A stretch of 64,000 nt of DNA from Crateriforma spongiae. GTDB taxonomy: Bacteria; Planctomycetota; Planctomycetia; Pirellulales; Pirellulaceae. This document shows positions 26,707 through 35,254 of the stretch, in pieces. The DNA lies in NCBI RefSeq assembly GCF_012290005.1, contig NZ_JAAXMS010000001.1, positions 124,001 to 188,000 on the forward strand, in the 5' to 3' direction. Position 1 is the stretch's first letter; each line of letters begins with the position of its first letter. The position numbers and the translations under genes were made by a program. Below the pieces are notes generated by a model. It was not told the origin of the DNA, ran no database searches, and saw nothing but the letters and a program-made list of their open reading frames with translations.

Positions 26707-28323
26707 ATGCCAACAATACGCATTGATCAGACGGATGTTGTGGTCGATCCCGGCACGACTGTCCTGGAAGCTGCCCGGTCGGTCGGGATTGAAATACCGA
26801 CGCTATGCTATTTGAAAGGCTATGACCCATCAGCCTCGTGCCAAGTTTGCCTGGTGCGCGATGTTGCCACCGGACGCATGGTTCCTAGTTGTGCAACCAC
26901 CGCGACCGATGGTCTGCAAATCGAAAGTGAATCGGATGAAGTCCACGCGGCGCGCCGGACGGCTCTGGAACTGTTGCTTAGCGAGCACGTGGGGGATTGT
27001 CTAGCGCCGTGCCACTTCGCCTGTCCCGCGCACATGGACATTCCATTGATGTTGCGTCAGATCGGTGATCAGGAATGGTCTGCAGCGATCGAAACGATCA
27101 AAAACGACATCGCATTTCCGGCCATTTTGGGACGCATCTGCACCAAGCCTTGTGAAAAGGGATGTCGACGAAACGCCGCAGATGACCCAGTCGCGGTGTG
27201 TCAATTGAAGCAAGTTGTTGCCGACAAAGACTTGGCGACCGGTGACGGTTACCAACCCGAACCAAGGATCGCATCTGGAAAACGTGTTGCCATCATTGGC
27301 GCTGGTTTGACCGGTCTGTCGGCAGCCTACTACCTGACTCGGCTTGGGCATCGATGCCAGGTTTTGGAGAAAGCGTCGCAGCCAGGTGGCCGGCTGCACG
27401 CATTGGGTGCCGATGCTTTGCCGCCAGCGGTTCTGGCATCAGAGATTCAGCGAGTTCGTCAGGTTGGGTTCGAATTGACCTGCGATCGAACGGTCCAGTC
27501 GGCGGATGAATTTACGACACTGTTGGACGACTTTGATGCGGTCCTGGTGGCTTGGGGCGAAGGCCAAATGCAGGCGGCACAGCGGTTGGGATTGAAGACG
27601 AACCGAAAAGGCATCCAGGTGGATCGTGCGACCTACGCCACGGATATCGATCAGGTATTTGCCGCGGGAAACGCCGTTCGTGGAAACGCACTCTTTGTAC
27701 GCAGCACGGCGGATGGGAAAGAAGCGGCTGTTTGCATCGATCAGTACCTGACCCTGGGAAAAACGACCGGAATCTCTCGGTCTTTTTCATCTCGGATGGG
27801 AAAGGTCGCACCCCAAGAACTGGGTCAGTTTGTACAAGACGCCGGACACGCACCCTTGGCCACGGAGCAATTGGTGGTGGACGAATCGACCGGTGGTGTG
27901 GATTCCGTCACAGCCGCGAAGCAGTCCGGCCGTTGTCTGGCTTGTGGGTGCGTGGCCCATGGAAACTGTCGATTGGAACATTGGGCATCAAAATACAATG
28001 CCGACCCGGGACGATTTGGATCTCGTCAAGCGACCTACGAAGTGGTGGGTCGCGGTGGCGACGTTTTGTTCGAACCCGGTAAGTGCATCAAGTGCGAGTT
28101 GTGCATTCAGATCGCCTCAAAGTCCAAATCAGATCTTGGGCTGTCATTCGTCGGCCGTGGTTTTGATGTTCGCGTCGGCGTTCCGTTTGACCGTTCCTGG
28201 GAAGACGCCGTTCGCTCGGTTGCCCAGGAATGCGTCGATGCCTGTCCGACAGGGGCCATCTATTTTCGCTGGCGTGATGTCGACGTGGTGGACTTGGGCG
28301 AATCAAAGACGAAATCCCAATGA
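26707..28323 (+). CDS. StnA/GltD-like FAD/Fe-S protein lacking the NAD(P) domain
   Basis: 538 residues from the ATG at 26707 (GGAGATTAGGG upstream). NuoG/HydA-like [2Fe-2S] ferredoxin (Cys34, 45, 48, 62), a His-Cys3 site (His94, Cys98, 102, 106), GltD-type N-terminal Cys set (145, 149, 153, 165), then an FAD fold (VAIIGAGLTGLSAAYYL, 194-210). FAD motif PGGRLHALG and the terminal AAGNAVRG are only about 95 residues apart. The middle NAD(P)-binding Rossmann domain of GltD/NfnL proteins (GGGN-type motif) is absent. C-terminal Cys sets (410, 413, 415, 421; 460, 463, 466; 509, 513) follow. Partner of the HydCB-like protein 99 bases upstream. Confidence 0.88.
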   Translation: MPTIRIDQTDVVVDPGTTVLEAARSVGIEIPTLCYLKGYDPSASCQVCLVRDVATGRMVPSCATTATDGLQIESESDEVHAARRTALELLLSEHVGDCLAPCHFACPAHMDIPLMLRQIGDQEWSAAIETIKNDIAFPAILGRICTKPCEKGCRRNAADDPVAVCQLKQVVADKDLATGDGYQPEPRIASGKRVAIIGAGLTGLSAAYYLTRLGHRCQVLEKASQPGGRLHALGADALPPAVLASEIQRVRQVGFELTCDRTVQSADEFTTLLDDFDAVLVAWGEGQMQAAQRLGLKTNRKGIQVDRATYATDIDQVFAAGNAVRGNALFVRSTADGKEAAVCIDQYLTLGKTTGISRSFSSRMGKVAPQELGQFVQDAGHAPLATEQLVVDESTGGVDSVTAAKQSGRCLACGCVAHGNCRLEHWASKYNADPGRFGSRQATYEVVGRGGDVLFEPGKCIKCELCIQIASKSKSDLGLSFVGRGFDVRVGVPFDRSWEDAVRSVAQECVDACPTGAIYFRWRDVDVVDLGESKTKSQ

Positions 28324-28327
28324 ACAG

Positions 28328-29149
28328 TCATTCGAAGGAAGGTGCCGATTCTTGAGACGCTAGAAATTTTCGCAAGCGTGCCAAGTGATCGGTGTTGATC
28401 AAGTCGACGTTTGCGTCGACAAGAACTTGCCATAGGTTTTGGTCTTCGGGAGTGGCCCAGAATCGAAGGGTGCGACCCGCACGATGAGCCTTGGTGACGA
28501 TCTGCTGCAGCTTTTGTTTGTCGTCATCTGCGATGGGGCCTGAACCCCGATAGGCGAAGTGGCTGGTCCATCGATCGCTGATCATTGGCATCAGGTGGGC
28601 GGGCATGTCGGAATCAAGGTCGCTCAGCCGACCATCAATTCCAGCGTAACGTGTCGACTGTTCAGCCATCATCTCGATCGGTCGGTTGCCGCTGATGACA
28701 ACACTGATCGCACCGGTGACTTGCTTTCCGTCTTTGACGTGAGTCAACATAAAAGCGTACTCGGACAACAATTCATGCAGCGCCGCATAGGTCGTTTCGC
28801 CATTGTCTTTGATGTCGACCAGCAAGATGAATTCGATGGGATGCTGGTAAACCGATCCTTGGAATTTTCGGACACGGCGACTTAGCGGATCCAGGTACAT
28901 TGACCTTAGCGTACGGTCGGGGCTGATCTGATCGGCATCGTGGGCCACCACCAAATCGCCGTCGCGCAGAAAGATGTCCGCTTCCACGCTTCCAAATCCG
29001 TTGGCCAGGGCATCCGTCAACGGCTGTGGGCGCGTGTAATCGTTGTGGGAATGTGCCGCCGGATAGACACGCTCCGGTGATTGCGATTCGGCGTTCTGTG
29101 GAGACCCGATCAGGGCAACGCACCATGACAAAATCAATAGGGTTCGCAT
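28328..29149 (-). CDS. AIM6-like / PI-PLC-superfamily phosphodiesterase, secreted
   Basis: 273 residues with a short signal peptide (LLILSWCVALIG). The TIM-barrel phosphodiesterase start HSHNDYTRPQPL and SVEADIFLRDGDLVVAHD match the AIM6-like branch of the glycerophosphodiester/PI-PLC superfamily. Two catalytic His and the acidic metal ligands (Glu-Asp, Asp in VDIKDN) are visible. Its stop lies 4 bases from the convergent stop of the upstream operon, with no terminator between. Substrate unknown. Confidence 0.85.
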   Translation of the reverse strand: MRTLLILSWCVALIGSPQNAESQSPERVYPAAHSHNDYTRPQPLTDALANGFGSVEADIFLRDGDLVVAHDADQISPDRTLRSMYLDPLSRRVRKFQGSVYQHPIEFILLVDIKDNGETTYAALHELLSEYAFMLTHVKDGKQVTGAISVVISGNRPIEMMAEQSTRYAGIDGRLSDLDSDMPAHLMPMISDRWTSHFAYRGSGPIADDDKQKLQQIVTKAHRAGRTLRFWATPEDQNLWQVLVDANVDLINTDHLARLRKFLASQESAPSFE

Positions 29150-29669
29150 CGAACAATCTCTACTTCATGAAATGATCACAAGATGTCGGTGCGCCGATAG
29201 AACACTCGGCCGCTGACATCCATCGGCACCTTAGCGATTGCCGATTGCGTGTGCGATCGGGCGCGGATGTTCACAAGCTATTTGACGGCATCGGTGATGC
29301 CGCACGCTGGCGGGACAGGCAGCTCGCCCAAGGCAGCTTGACTTTCGGTGAAAGAGAACATGCGAGTCGTGTCACCGGCGACCCACCACCCGATGTTCCA
29401 AGGCATTCGAGTGATGACGCGACGAGTTTTCGTCCGGTGTGATCATGACGACGCGGGGACACAGAAAACAGATCCACGCCGAATGCATCGAAACGCACGC
29501 GACCGACTCGAATGAGCCATTCAGACTAGTTGGCGGTGCAATGCCTTATGGGACGACCCATCGGCGAACATGGCAAAAATACTGCGGCGTTGGCCACGAC
29601 GTGACGGTTTGGAACGATTGGGCGGATCGCGAACCGCAAGTTTCCGACCAGCGTTCTAGCTAAACGAAG
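29150..29669. other. Intergenic region without recognised genes
   Basis: 520 bases between two minus-strand genes, holding the promoter of the AIM6-like gene. Two short frames (29245-29442 and 29439-29663) overlap by a few bases but show no recognisable features or composition bias; I do not call them. No tRNA, repeat or terminator seen. Confidence 0.5.
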
Positions 29670-30587
29670 CTAGCCCGCGATGATCGACCGTGATCGGATC
29701 TGCGGAACGATCGCGTTCGACGAATCCTGTTCCGCTTCGGCGGGAGGATCGCCCACCCAGTGACTCGATCGGCCTTGGATTGTGACCAGTCTTTTGAAGG
29801 GGTCGACGACCAAAGTGGCAAACAATGGATCTGCGTAGCTGACCCATTTTCGTGGTCCTCCCACCCAATGATACGAGGCCGAATTTACATGCAGGTACGG
29901 GATGCCACTGATCTCCAGCAGTTGGTCAATGTGCGTGTGTCCGTTCAAGCACAACACGACCTTGCGACGGTGAGCTTCAAGGATTTTACGAACAGCATCG
30001 GCATTGTCGACGGCGGCTCGTCCGGCAAGCGGTTGATGACTGCAAACGACGACGGGCCGGTCGGCGTCAGCCAAACTTTGGTCCAGCCATTCCAGTTGCT
30101 CGGGCCCGACGTAGCTCGGGTATCCACCATGTTGATCGTGTGTCGGAGAACCCTTGTCATTGCCGTCCAGCACCAGCACGCACAATGGGCCGACGTCATG
30201 GCGGTAAAAACGTCCAGGTATTCCCCACGATTCGACACAGGCGTCTGGCGTGTGTCCAAAATCCAGATCGTGATTTCCGATCACGTGAATCGGGTGCTTG
30301 GTGATCTCGTTGAACGAATCGACCAGCCGCTGATGGCGTGGCTCGGGGAAGGCAAAATCACCCAACTGAATCAGCGAATCGGGCGACGCTGTGGACATGC
30401 GATCCAGAAACATGCCTAGGCGATCTTGAGCATTTTTTGCCAACCCGACGTGCGGGTCGGCGATCAATCCAAAGGTGACCGGGGGACCGGCAACCGGTAC
30501 TTCGGACAAGGCGGATGATGCGATCGTGATGCTGCCGGCCGCAAGCACGGGGAATAATCGACGTCGCGAGAGGGCTGGGGAATGCAT
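29670..30587 (-). CDS. Calcineurin-like metallophosphoesterase, exported
   Basis: 305 residues with a Tat-like N-terminus (SRRRLFPVLAAGSITIASSA). All canonical motifs are visible: DPHVG, GDF, GNHD, a His in VCSHQPL, and GHTH near the C-terminus. This predicts a di-metal phosphodiesterase/phosphatase. Monocistronic. Substrate unknown; the nearby AIM6-like phosphodiesterase may share a phosphate-scavenging role, which is speculation. Confidence 0.9.
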   Translation of the reverse strand: MHSPALSRRRLFPVLAAGSITIASSALSEVPVAGPPVTFGLIADPHVGLAKNAQDRLGMFLDRMSTASPDSLIQLGDFAFPEPRHQRLVDSFNEITKHPIHVIGNHDLDFGHTPDACVESWGIPGRFYRHDVGPLCVLVLDGNDKGSPTHDQHGGYPSYVGPEQLEWLDQSLADADRPVVVCSHQPLAGRAAVDNADAVRKILEAHRRKVVLCLNGHTHIDQLLEISGIPYLHVNSASYHWVGGPRKWVSYADPLFATLVVDPFKRLVTIQGRSSHWVGDPPAEAEQDSSNAIVPQIRSRSIIAG

Positions 30588-30862
30588 GTGTTCGTTGCTC
30601 TTCGTCTGGAAACGATCGGCGTGTTGATCACGACGACATTGGAGGACGATCTGAGTTTGGCCGCCGCCGAGTGACGGAACAACGACTTCTTACGCAATCT
30701 TCATGGTTTCAGGGATGCTGGCGTCAGGAGTCGATATTCCGCCGCATTCCGAGTGGTAACGGTCGCTTCGGGTATGGCCGATGCGATGGATCGCCGACGC
30801 GATACAATTAACAGCACGTTTCAGTGATTCGCCAGGAAATTCGGACGACAAGGGTGACTTTG

Positions 30863-32530
30863 ATGGCAGCAAGCACGGCCGAAACGGCGTTTCCAAAGCT
30901 GAACGAGAATGAGATGGCGATCGTGTCCGAAGTCGGCGATCTTCGTGAGGTTGCCGATGGTACTGTGCTTTTCCGCGAAGGTGATCGTGAGTTTTCTTTC
31001 TTCGTTGTTCGCGAAGGAACCGTCCGCATCACTGAGGCGTCGTCGGGAAAACCAAACGAAATTGCGGTTCATGGCCCCGGGGAGTTTACCGGCGACGTAT
31101 CAATGCTGACCAATCGGCCTTCGGTGGTAACGGCCGTGGCGGTCGGGAATTGCCAGTTGATCGAAGTGCCGTATTGTCAGGTCCGCCAGATGATTGCGGA
31201 TCTTCCGGAATTGAGCGACCGTTTATTGGACGCCTTTCAGGTCCGTCGCCGAATGTTGGAGGAGTCTGGGTTTCTGGGAATCCGAGTCGTCGGCGCGGCC
31301 AATTCTGGTGAAACGTTACGCTTTCGCGAGTTCTTTTACAAAAACAAAGTGCCTTACACTTTTATCGATGTTGCCAGTCCCCAAGGGCAATCTGCGATCA
31401 AGGATTGGGACATCAAAGACGAACAAACACCCGTCATCGCATGCAGCCAGAATGTCATCCCGCGACCTTCGCTTGCAAAGGTCGCCGAGTGTTTGGGGAT
31501 CGCCAGAGATGTCCGCAGTCAGCCTTACGATGTGGTCATCGTCGGGGCCGGGCCGGCCGGTTTGGCGGCAGCGGTTTACGGTGCCTCCGAAGGTTTGGAA
31601 ACCTTGTTGGTCGATAGTGTCGGACCCGGCGGCCAAGCGGGGCAAAGTTCGCGCATCGAGAATTACATGGGGTTTCCGGCTGGTTTGCCGGGAACGGAAT
31701 TGGCCAATCTTGGATTTCTCCAGGCCATGAAATTCAATGCTGATTTCTTGGCTCCCGTTTCGGTCACCTCGGTCACTCCGACATCCGACGGCATGCATGA
31801 GGTGCAATTTTGTACGGGACAATCGGTCAGGACCAAAACGATCCTGATCGCCACCGGCGTTTCTTACCGACGGTTGCCCGTCGATGGTGCCGATCGTTTC
31901 GAAGGATCGGGGCTTTACCATTCCGCAACCACCGTCGAATCGCGGTCATGTCGGGATTCGATGGCGGTGGTGGTGGGAGGCGGAAATTCCGCTGGTCAGG
32001 CAGCGATGTATCTGTCGGGGCATGCCAGCGAAGTTCGATTGCTGATTCGCGGAGACAACCTACGCAAGAGCATGTCTGACTACCTTGCGCGTCGAATCGA
32101 ATCCAATCCGAACATTCACGTCATGTTGAATACGGAAATCGATCAGTTGGATGGTGAAGATTGCGTCCGGCAAGTTGTCGTTCGTAACAACCAAGATCAA
32201 TCATCCCAAACGCTTGGTTGCCAGGCCGTTTTTGTGTTCGTCGGTGCCAAGCCGCACACCGATTGGCTGGGGGATACGGTGGCACTGGATCGTCGTGGTT
32301 TCATTTTGACGGGGCCTGCTTTAAGACAGGCGGACGCGTGGTCGGCGTCGCGTGAACCCTGCGAACTGGAAACCAGCCGACCAGGAATCTTTGCCGCCGG
32401 TGATGTCCGCAGCGGAACGACAAAGCGTTGTGCGTTTGCCGCGGGTGACGGCGCACTGGGAATCACCTGTGTTCACCAATACCTTCAAAACCATGTCGAA
32501 CACTCGGCAACTTCGGATCACCCGAACTGA
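30863..32530 (+). CDS. Cyclic-nucleotide-binding / glutaredoxin-like / thioredoxin reductase-like fusion
   Basis: 555 residues from the ATG at 30863 (AAGGGTG upstream; a GTG at 30824 would add 13 residues). Domains: cNMP-binding fold (about 10-120, VLFREGDREFSFFVVREGTVRI), glutaredoxin-like fold (about 135-210) and a thioredoxin-reductase-like flavoprotein (about 215-540) with VVIVGAGPAGLAAAVYG, the second dinucleotide motif VVVGGGNSAGQAA and GIFAAGDVRSG. The CxxC of true thioredoxin reductase is replaced by SATT, and the Grx-like domain also lacks CxxC. It probably transfers hydride to something other than a standard disulfide. Confidence 0.9.
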   Translation: MAASTAETAFPKLNENEMAIVSEVGDLREVADGTVLFREGDREFSFFVVREGTVRITEASSGKPNEIAVHGPGEFTGDVSMLTNRPSVVTAVAVGNCQLIEVPYCQVRQMIADLPELSDRLLDAFQVRRRMLEESGFLGIRVVGAANSGETLRFREFFYKNKVPYTFIDVASPQGQSAIKDWDIKDEQTPVIACSQNVIPRPSLAKVAECLGIARDVRSQPYDVVIVGAGPAGLAAAVYGASEGLETLLVDSVGPGGQAGQSSRIENYMGFPAGLPGTELANLGFLQAMKFNADFLAPVSVTSVTPTSDGMHEVQFCTGQSVRTKTILIATGVSYRRLPVDGADRFEGSGLYHSATTVESRSCRDSMAVVVGGGNSAGQAAMYLSGHASEVRLLIRGDNLRKSMSDYLARRIESNPNIHVMLNTEIDQLDGEDCVRQVVVRNNQDQSSQTLGCQAVFVFVGAKPHTDWLGDTVALDRRGFILTGPALRQADAWSASREPCELETSRPGIFAAGDVRSGTTKRCAFAAGDGALGITCVHQYLQNHVEHSATSDHPN

Positions 32531-32927
32531 TCACGACTGTTCGGATTTCATCACCGGGCAGTGCTGAGGGATTTCTGAAACGCGTGCGCGAAGATACGGA
32601 CTCCGGTGTCAAGCGTTGTTGGTTCCACCGACGCAAGCCGCTGCGGTATTCGTTCGCATAGCGACCCATGCGGCGGGTGGGGGAAACGCTGTCCAAAGGT
32701 GGCGACTGCGACGATTTGCGTCAGCCACCGCGTGGCTGATTTCGGTGTGAAAGCCGCTATGGTGCAAGTTGGTCGATCGGCCCACGGCACTCGCCGGTAT
32801 AGGGCACTGCTCTGACCGCCGCCGCATTTTAACCGTCTTGGCGGAACGATCTTCCTTTCGGTCATTGATGGACTGAATGTGCGATATATCGTGATGTCGC
32901 GAGGTGTTTGTTTCGTGGAGTGTTCTG
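32531..32927. other. Intergenic region between TrxR-like fusion and TauE/SafE genes
   Basis: 397 bases. A short hairpin, CAGCCAC (32722-32728) with GTGGCTG (32732-32738), may terminate the upstream gene, but the T-tract is poor. Nothing else recognised; the promoter of the sulfur gene pair is presumably here. Confidence 0.4.
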
Positions 32928-33764
32928 ATGGATCCGCTGGCAATCGCGTTCGGTGCGGTCGTCGGATTGGCTCTTGGGCTGACCGGCGGCGGGGGCGGAA
33001 TATTCGCCGTTCCCTTGCTGGTTTATGGGCTGTCGGTTTCACCCAGGGAAGCCGTGGGGATTTCTCTGGCAGCGGTGGGGGGAACCGCATTGCTGGGCGT
33101 GGTTCAAAGAGTCATCCGGCACGAAGTGGAATTCCGAACGGGAATCCTTTTCGCCGTCGCGGGCATGATCAGTGCTCCGGTTGGTGCGTTTGTTGCAACG
33201 CGGTTGCCGGGCGAGTTGTTGTTGGTGTTGTTTGCGGTCTTGATGCTAGTGGTGGCTTGGCAACTGTGGCACAAGGCGACTCATGCACCGGATGTCGCAC
33301 CGAACAGTTGCCAGTCAGAAGACGGTGGTTCCGATCGCCGACGTTGCCAGCGGGATGCCGACGGTCAGCTTCGTTTGACTTCCCGGTGTGCACGCTTGTT
33401 GCTGCTGATCGGCCTGATGACGGGTTTCTTGTCCGGAATCTTTGGGATCGGTGGCGGGTTTGTGATCGTCCCGGCATTGGTCTTGGCCAGCGGTATGTCA
33501 ATCCACCGAGCCGTCGGGACATCGTTGTTGGTCATCGTCTTGATCAGCATTAGTGGCGTCACGTCGCATCTCGCCGGCGGCAACGACATCTCTCTCTCGA
33601 TCACATCCCTGTTCATCATCGGTGGTTTCGCCGGCATGTGGCTGGGAGGGGCGATCGGGAAGCACTTACCCGCAGCGTCACTGCAGAAGGTTTTCGCTGT
33701 CGCAATCGTGCTGGTTGCCATCTTTATCGTGTCGAAACAGATCGTCTTGCAAATGTCCCTTTAG
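32928..33764 (+). CDS. TauE/SafE family sulfite/anion exporter
   Basis: 278 residues from the ATG at 32928 (286 from a GTG at 32904). Two homologous halves with Gly-rich helix starts, GLTGGGGGIFAVPLLVYG and GIFGIGGGFVIVPALVL, are diagnostic for TauE/SafE (DUF81). About eight transmembrane helices flank a hydrophilic cytoplasmic loop of about 35 residues. Directly followed by a persulfide dioxygenase-rhodanese gene, so export of sulfite made from persulfide is the likely job. Confidence 0.9.
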   Translation: MDPLAIAFGAVVGLALGLTGGGGGIFAVPLLVYGLSVSPREAVGISLAAVGGTALLGVVQRVIRHEVEFRTGILFAVAGMISAPVGAFVATRLPGELLLVLFAVLMLVVAWQLWHKATHAPDVAPNSCQSEDGGSDRRRCQRDADGQLRLTSRCARLLLLIGLMTGFLSGIFGIGGGFVIVPALVLASGMSIHRAVGTSLLVIVLISISGVTSHLAGGNDISLSITSLFIIGGFAGMWLGGAIGKHLPAASLQKVFAVAIVLVAIFIVSKQIVLQMSL

Positions 33765-33779
33765 ACAGGAGTGTCCAAG

Positions 33780-35204
33780 GTGTTGTTGAAATATTTTTAC
33801 GATGACAAGCTGGCTCATGCCTCGTATCTGGTCGGGTGTCAGCGAGCCAACGTTGCTCTGATTGTCGATCCAGGGCGTGATATCGAACAGTATCTTTCCG
33901 TCGCCAAGTCCGAGGGGATGGAGATCACGGCAATCGCCGAAACACACATCCATGCCGATTATGTATCGGGCGCACGTGAACTTGCGGAACGAGTCAATGC
34001 GAAGCTGTATGTTTCCGATGAAGGGCCCAGCGATTGGAAATATCAATACGCTTCCCAGTATGACCATCAACTGCTTCACGACGGCGACGAATTCTTGATC
34101 GGCAATCTGAAGTTCACGGTCATGCACACGCCCGGGCACACGCCGGAAAGTTTGTCCTTTCTGCTAACCGACATGGGTGGTGGTGCCGATCTGCCGATGG
34201 GGATTTTTACAGGGGATTTTGTGTTTGTGGGATCGATCGGACGACCCGATCTTTTGGAGGAAGCCGCGGGCATCGCAGACACCGCGGAACCCGGGGCGCG
34301 CGATCTGTTCGCATCGATCGAACGGTTTCGTGCCCTGCCCGATTACCTGCAGGTATGGCCGGCACACGGGGCGGGTAGCGCCTGTGGGAAGGGATTGGGC
34401 GCGATCCCATCGTCGACCGTTGGGTATGAAAAGCGGTTCAATCCGGCGCTGCAGTATCAAGATGAACAAGAATTCGTTCGTTACATCCTGGCGGATCAAC
34501 CGGAGGCACCGAAATACTTTGCGGTGATGAAACGTGTCAACAAGCAGGGCCCTAAGGTTCTGGGGCCCAACCATCGGCATCAAATGCTGTCGGCGTCCGA
34601 GATTGAAGATGCCATTGCAACAGGAAATGTGGTCGATCTGCGTTCCGCCGATGCCTTCGCAGAAGCACACGTTCCTGGATCGATCAACATTCCCGTCGGA
34701 ATGCTTGCGGGATGGGCGGGGTGGTTGTTGGACTATGCAAAGCCGACCTATTTGATCACCGGTGAAGAAACGCTTGAGGAAGCCGCCAGGGTATTGCACA
34801 AGATCGGATGCGATCAAATCGCCGGTGGTTTTGATGCAAGAGAGTTAATCGTCGCCGGGCACGCATCGGAATCCTATCGCAATCAATCCGTCGATCAACT
34901 GAGTGAGGCGGTGTTGTCCGGAAAAGTCACATTGCTGGACGTTCGATCGGCCGACGAATGGAATGCCGGCCACATTGAAAACGCACGGCATCATTTTCTA
35001 GGACGCTTACCGGAAACGGTCACATCCGTTTCGGCGGATCAGCCCGTCGTGGTGCAATGTCGCAGCGGAGCTCGATCCGCGATTGCCGCAAGCGTGCTGC
35101 AAGCGGCAGGGATTAAAAAGGTAACGAACCTAGCAGGTGGCTATATGGCTTGGAAATCAGCCGGCTTGCCCACGACCACACAAGACAAATCTGTGCCCGT
35201 GTGA
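33780..35204 (+). CDS. Persulfide dioxygenase-like MBL fold with two rhodanese domains
   Basis: About 474 residues. The frame opens at GTG 33771, but the Shine-Dalgarno AGGAG (33767-33771) sits directly on that codon. GTG 33780 or TTG 33783 is better spaced and gives the typical start (V/M)LLKYFYDDKLAHASYLVGC. Metallo-beta-lactamase motifs THIHADYVSG, HTPGHTPES, GDFVFVG and WPAHGAG match ETHE1-like persulfide dioxygenases. The first rhodanese domain has no catalytic Cys (YLITGEE at its loop); the second has an intact VQCRSGARS. Probably oxidises glutathione or protein persulfide to sulfite, exported by TauE/SafE next to it. Confidence 0.92.
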   Translation: MLLKYFYDDKLAHASYLVGCQRANVALIVDPGRDIEQYLSVAKSEGMEITAIAETHIHADYVSGARELAERVNAKLYVSDEGPSDWKYQYASQYDHQLLHDGDEFLIGNLKFTVMHTPGHTPESLSFLLTDMGGGADLPMGIFTGDFVFVGSIGRPDLLEEAAGIADTAEPGARDLFASIERFRALPDYLQVWPAHGAGSACGKGLGAIPSSTVGYEKRFNPALQYQDEQEFVRYILADQPEAPKYFAVMKRVNKQGPKVLGPNHRHQMLSASEIEDAIATGNVVDLRSADAFAEAHVPGSINIPVGMLAGWAGWLLDYAKPTYLITGEETLEEAARVLHKIGCDQIAGGFDARELIVAGHASESYRNQSVDQLSEAVLSGKVTLLDVRSADEWNAGHIENARHHFLGRLPETVTSVSADQPVVVQCRSGARSAIAASVLQAAGIKKVTNLAGGYMAWKSAGLPTTTQDKSVPV

Positions 35205-35254
35205 TCGTCAGGGCTTACCCACCGACAGAACAAACCTGACAACTTCGATTGACG

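Noticed and set aside
29245-29663. Two overlapping short frames in the 29.2-29.7 kb gap
   Set aside because: No family features, weak starts, and compositions like non-coding sequence.
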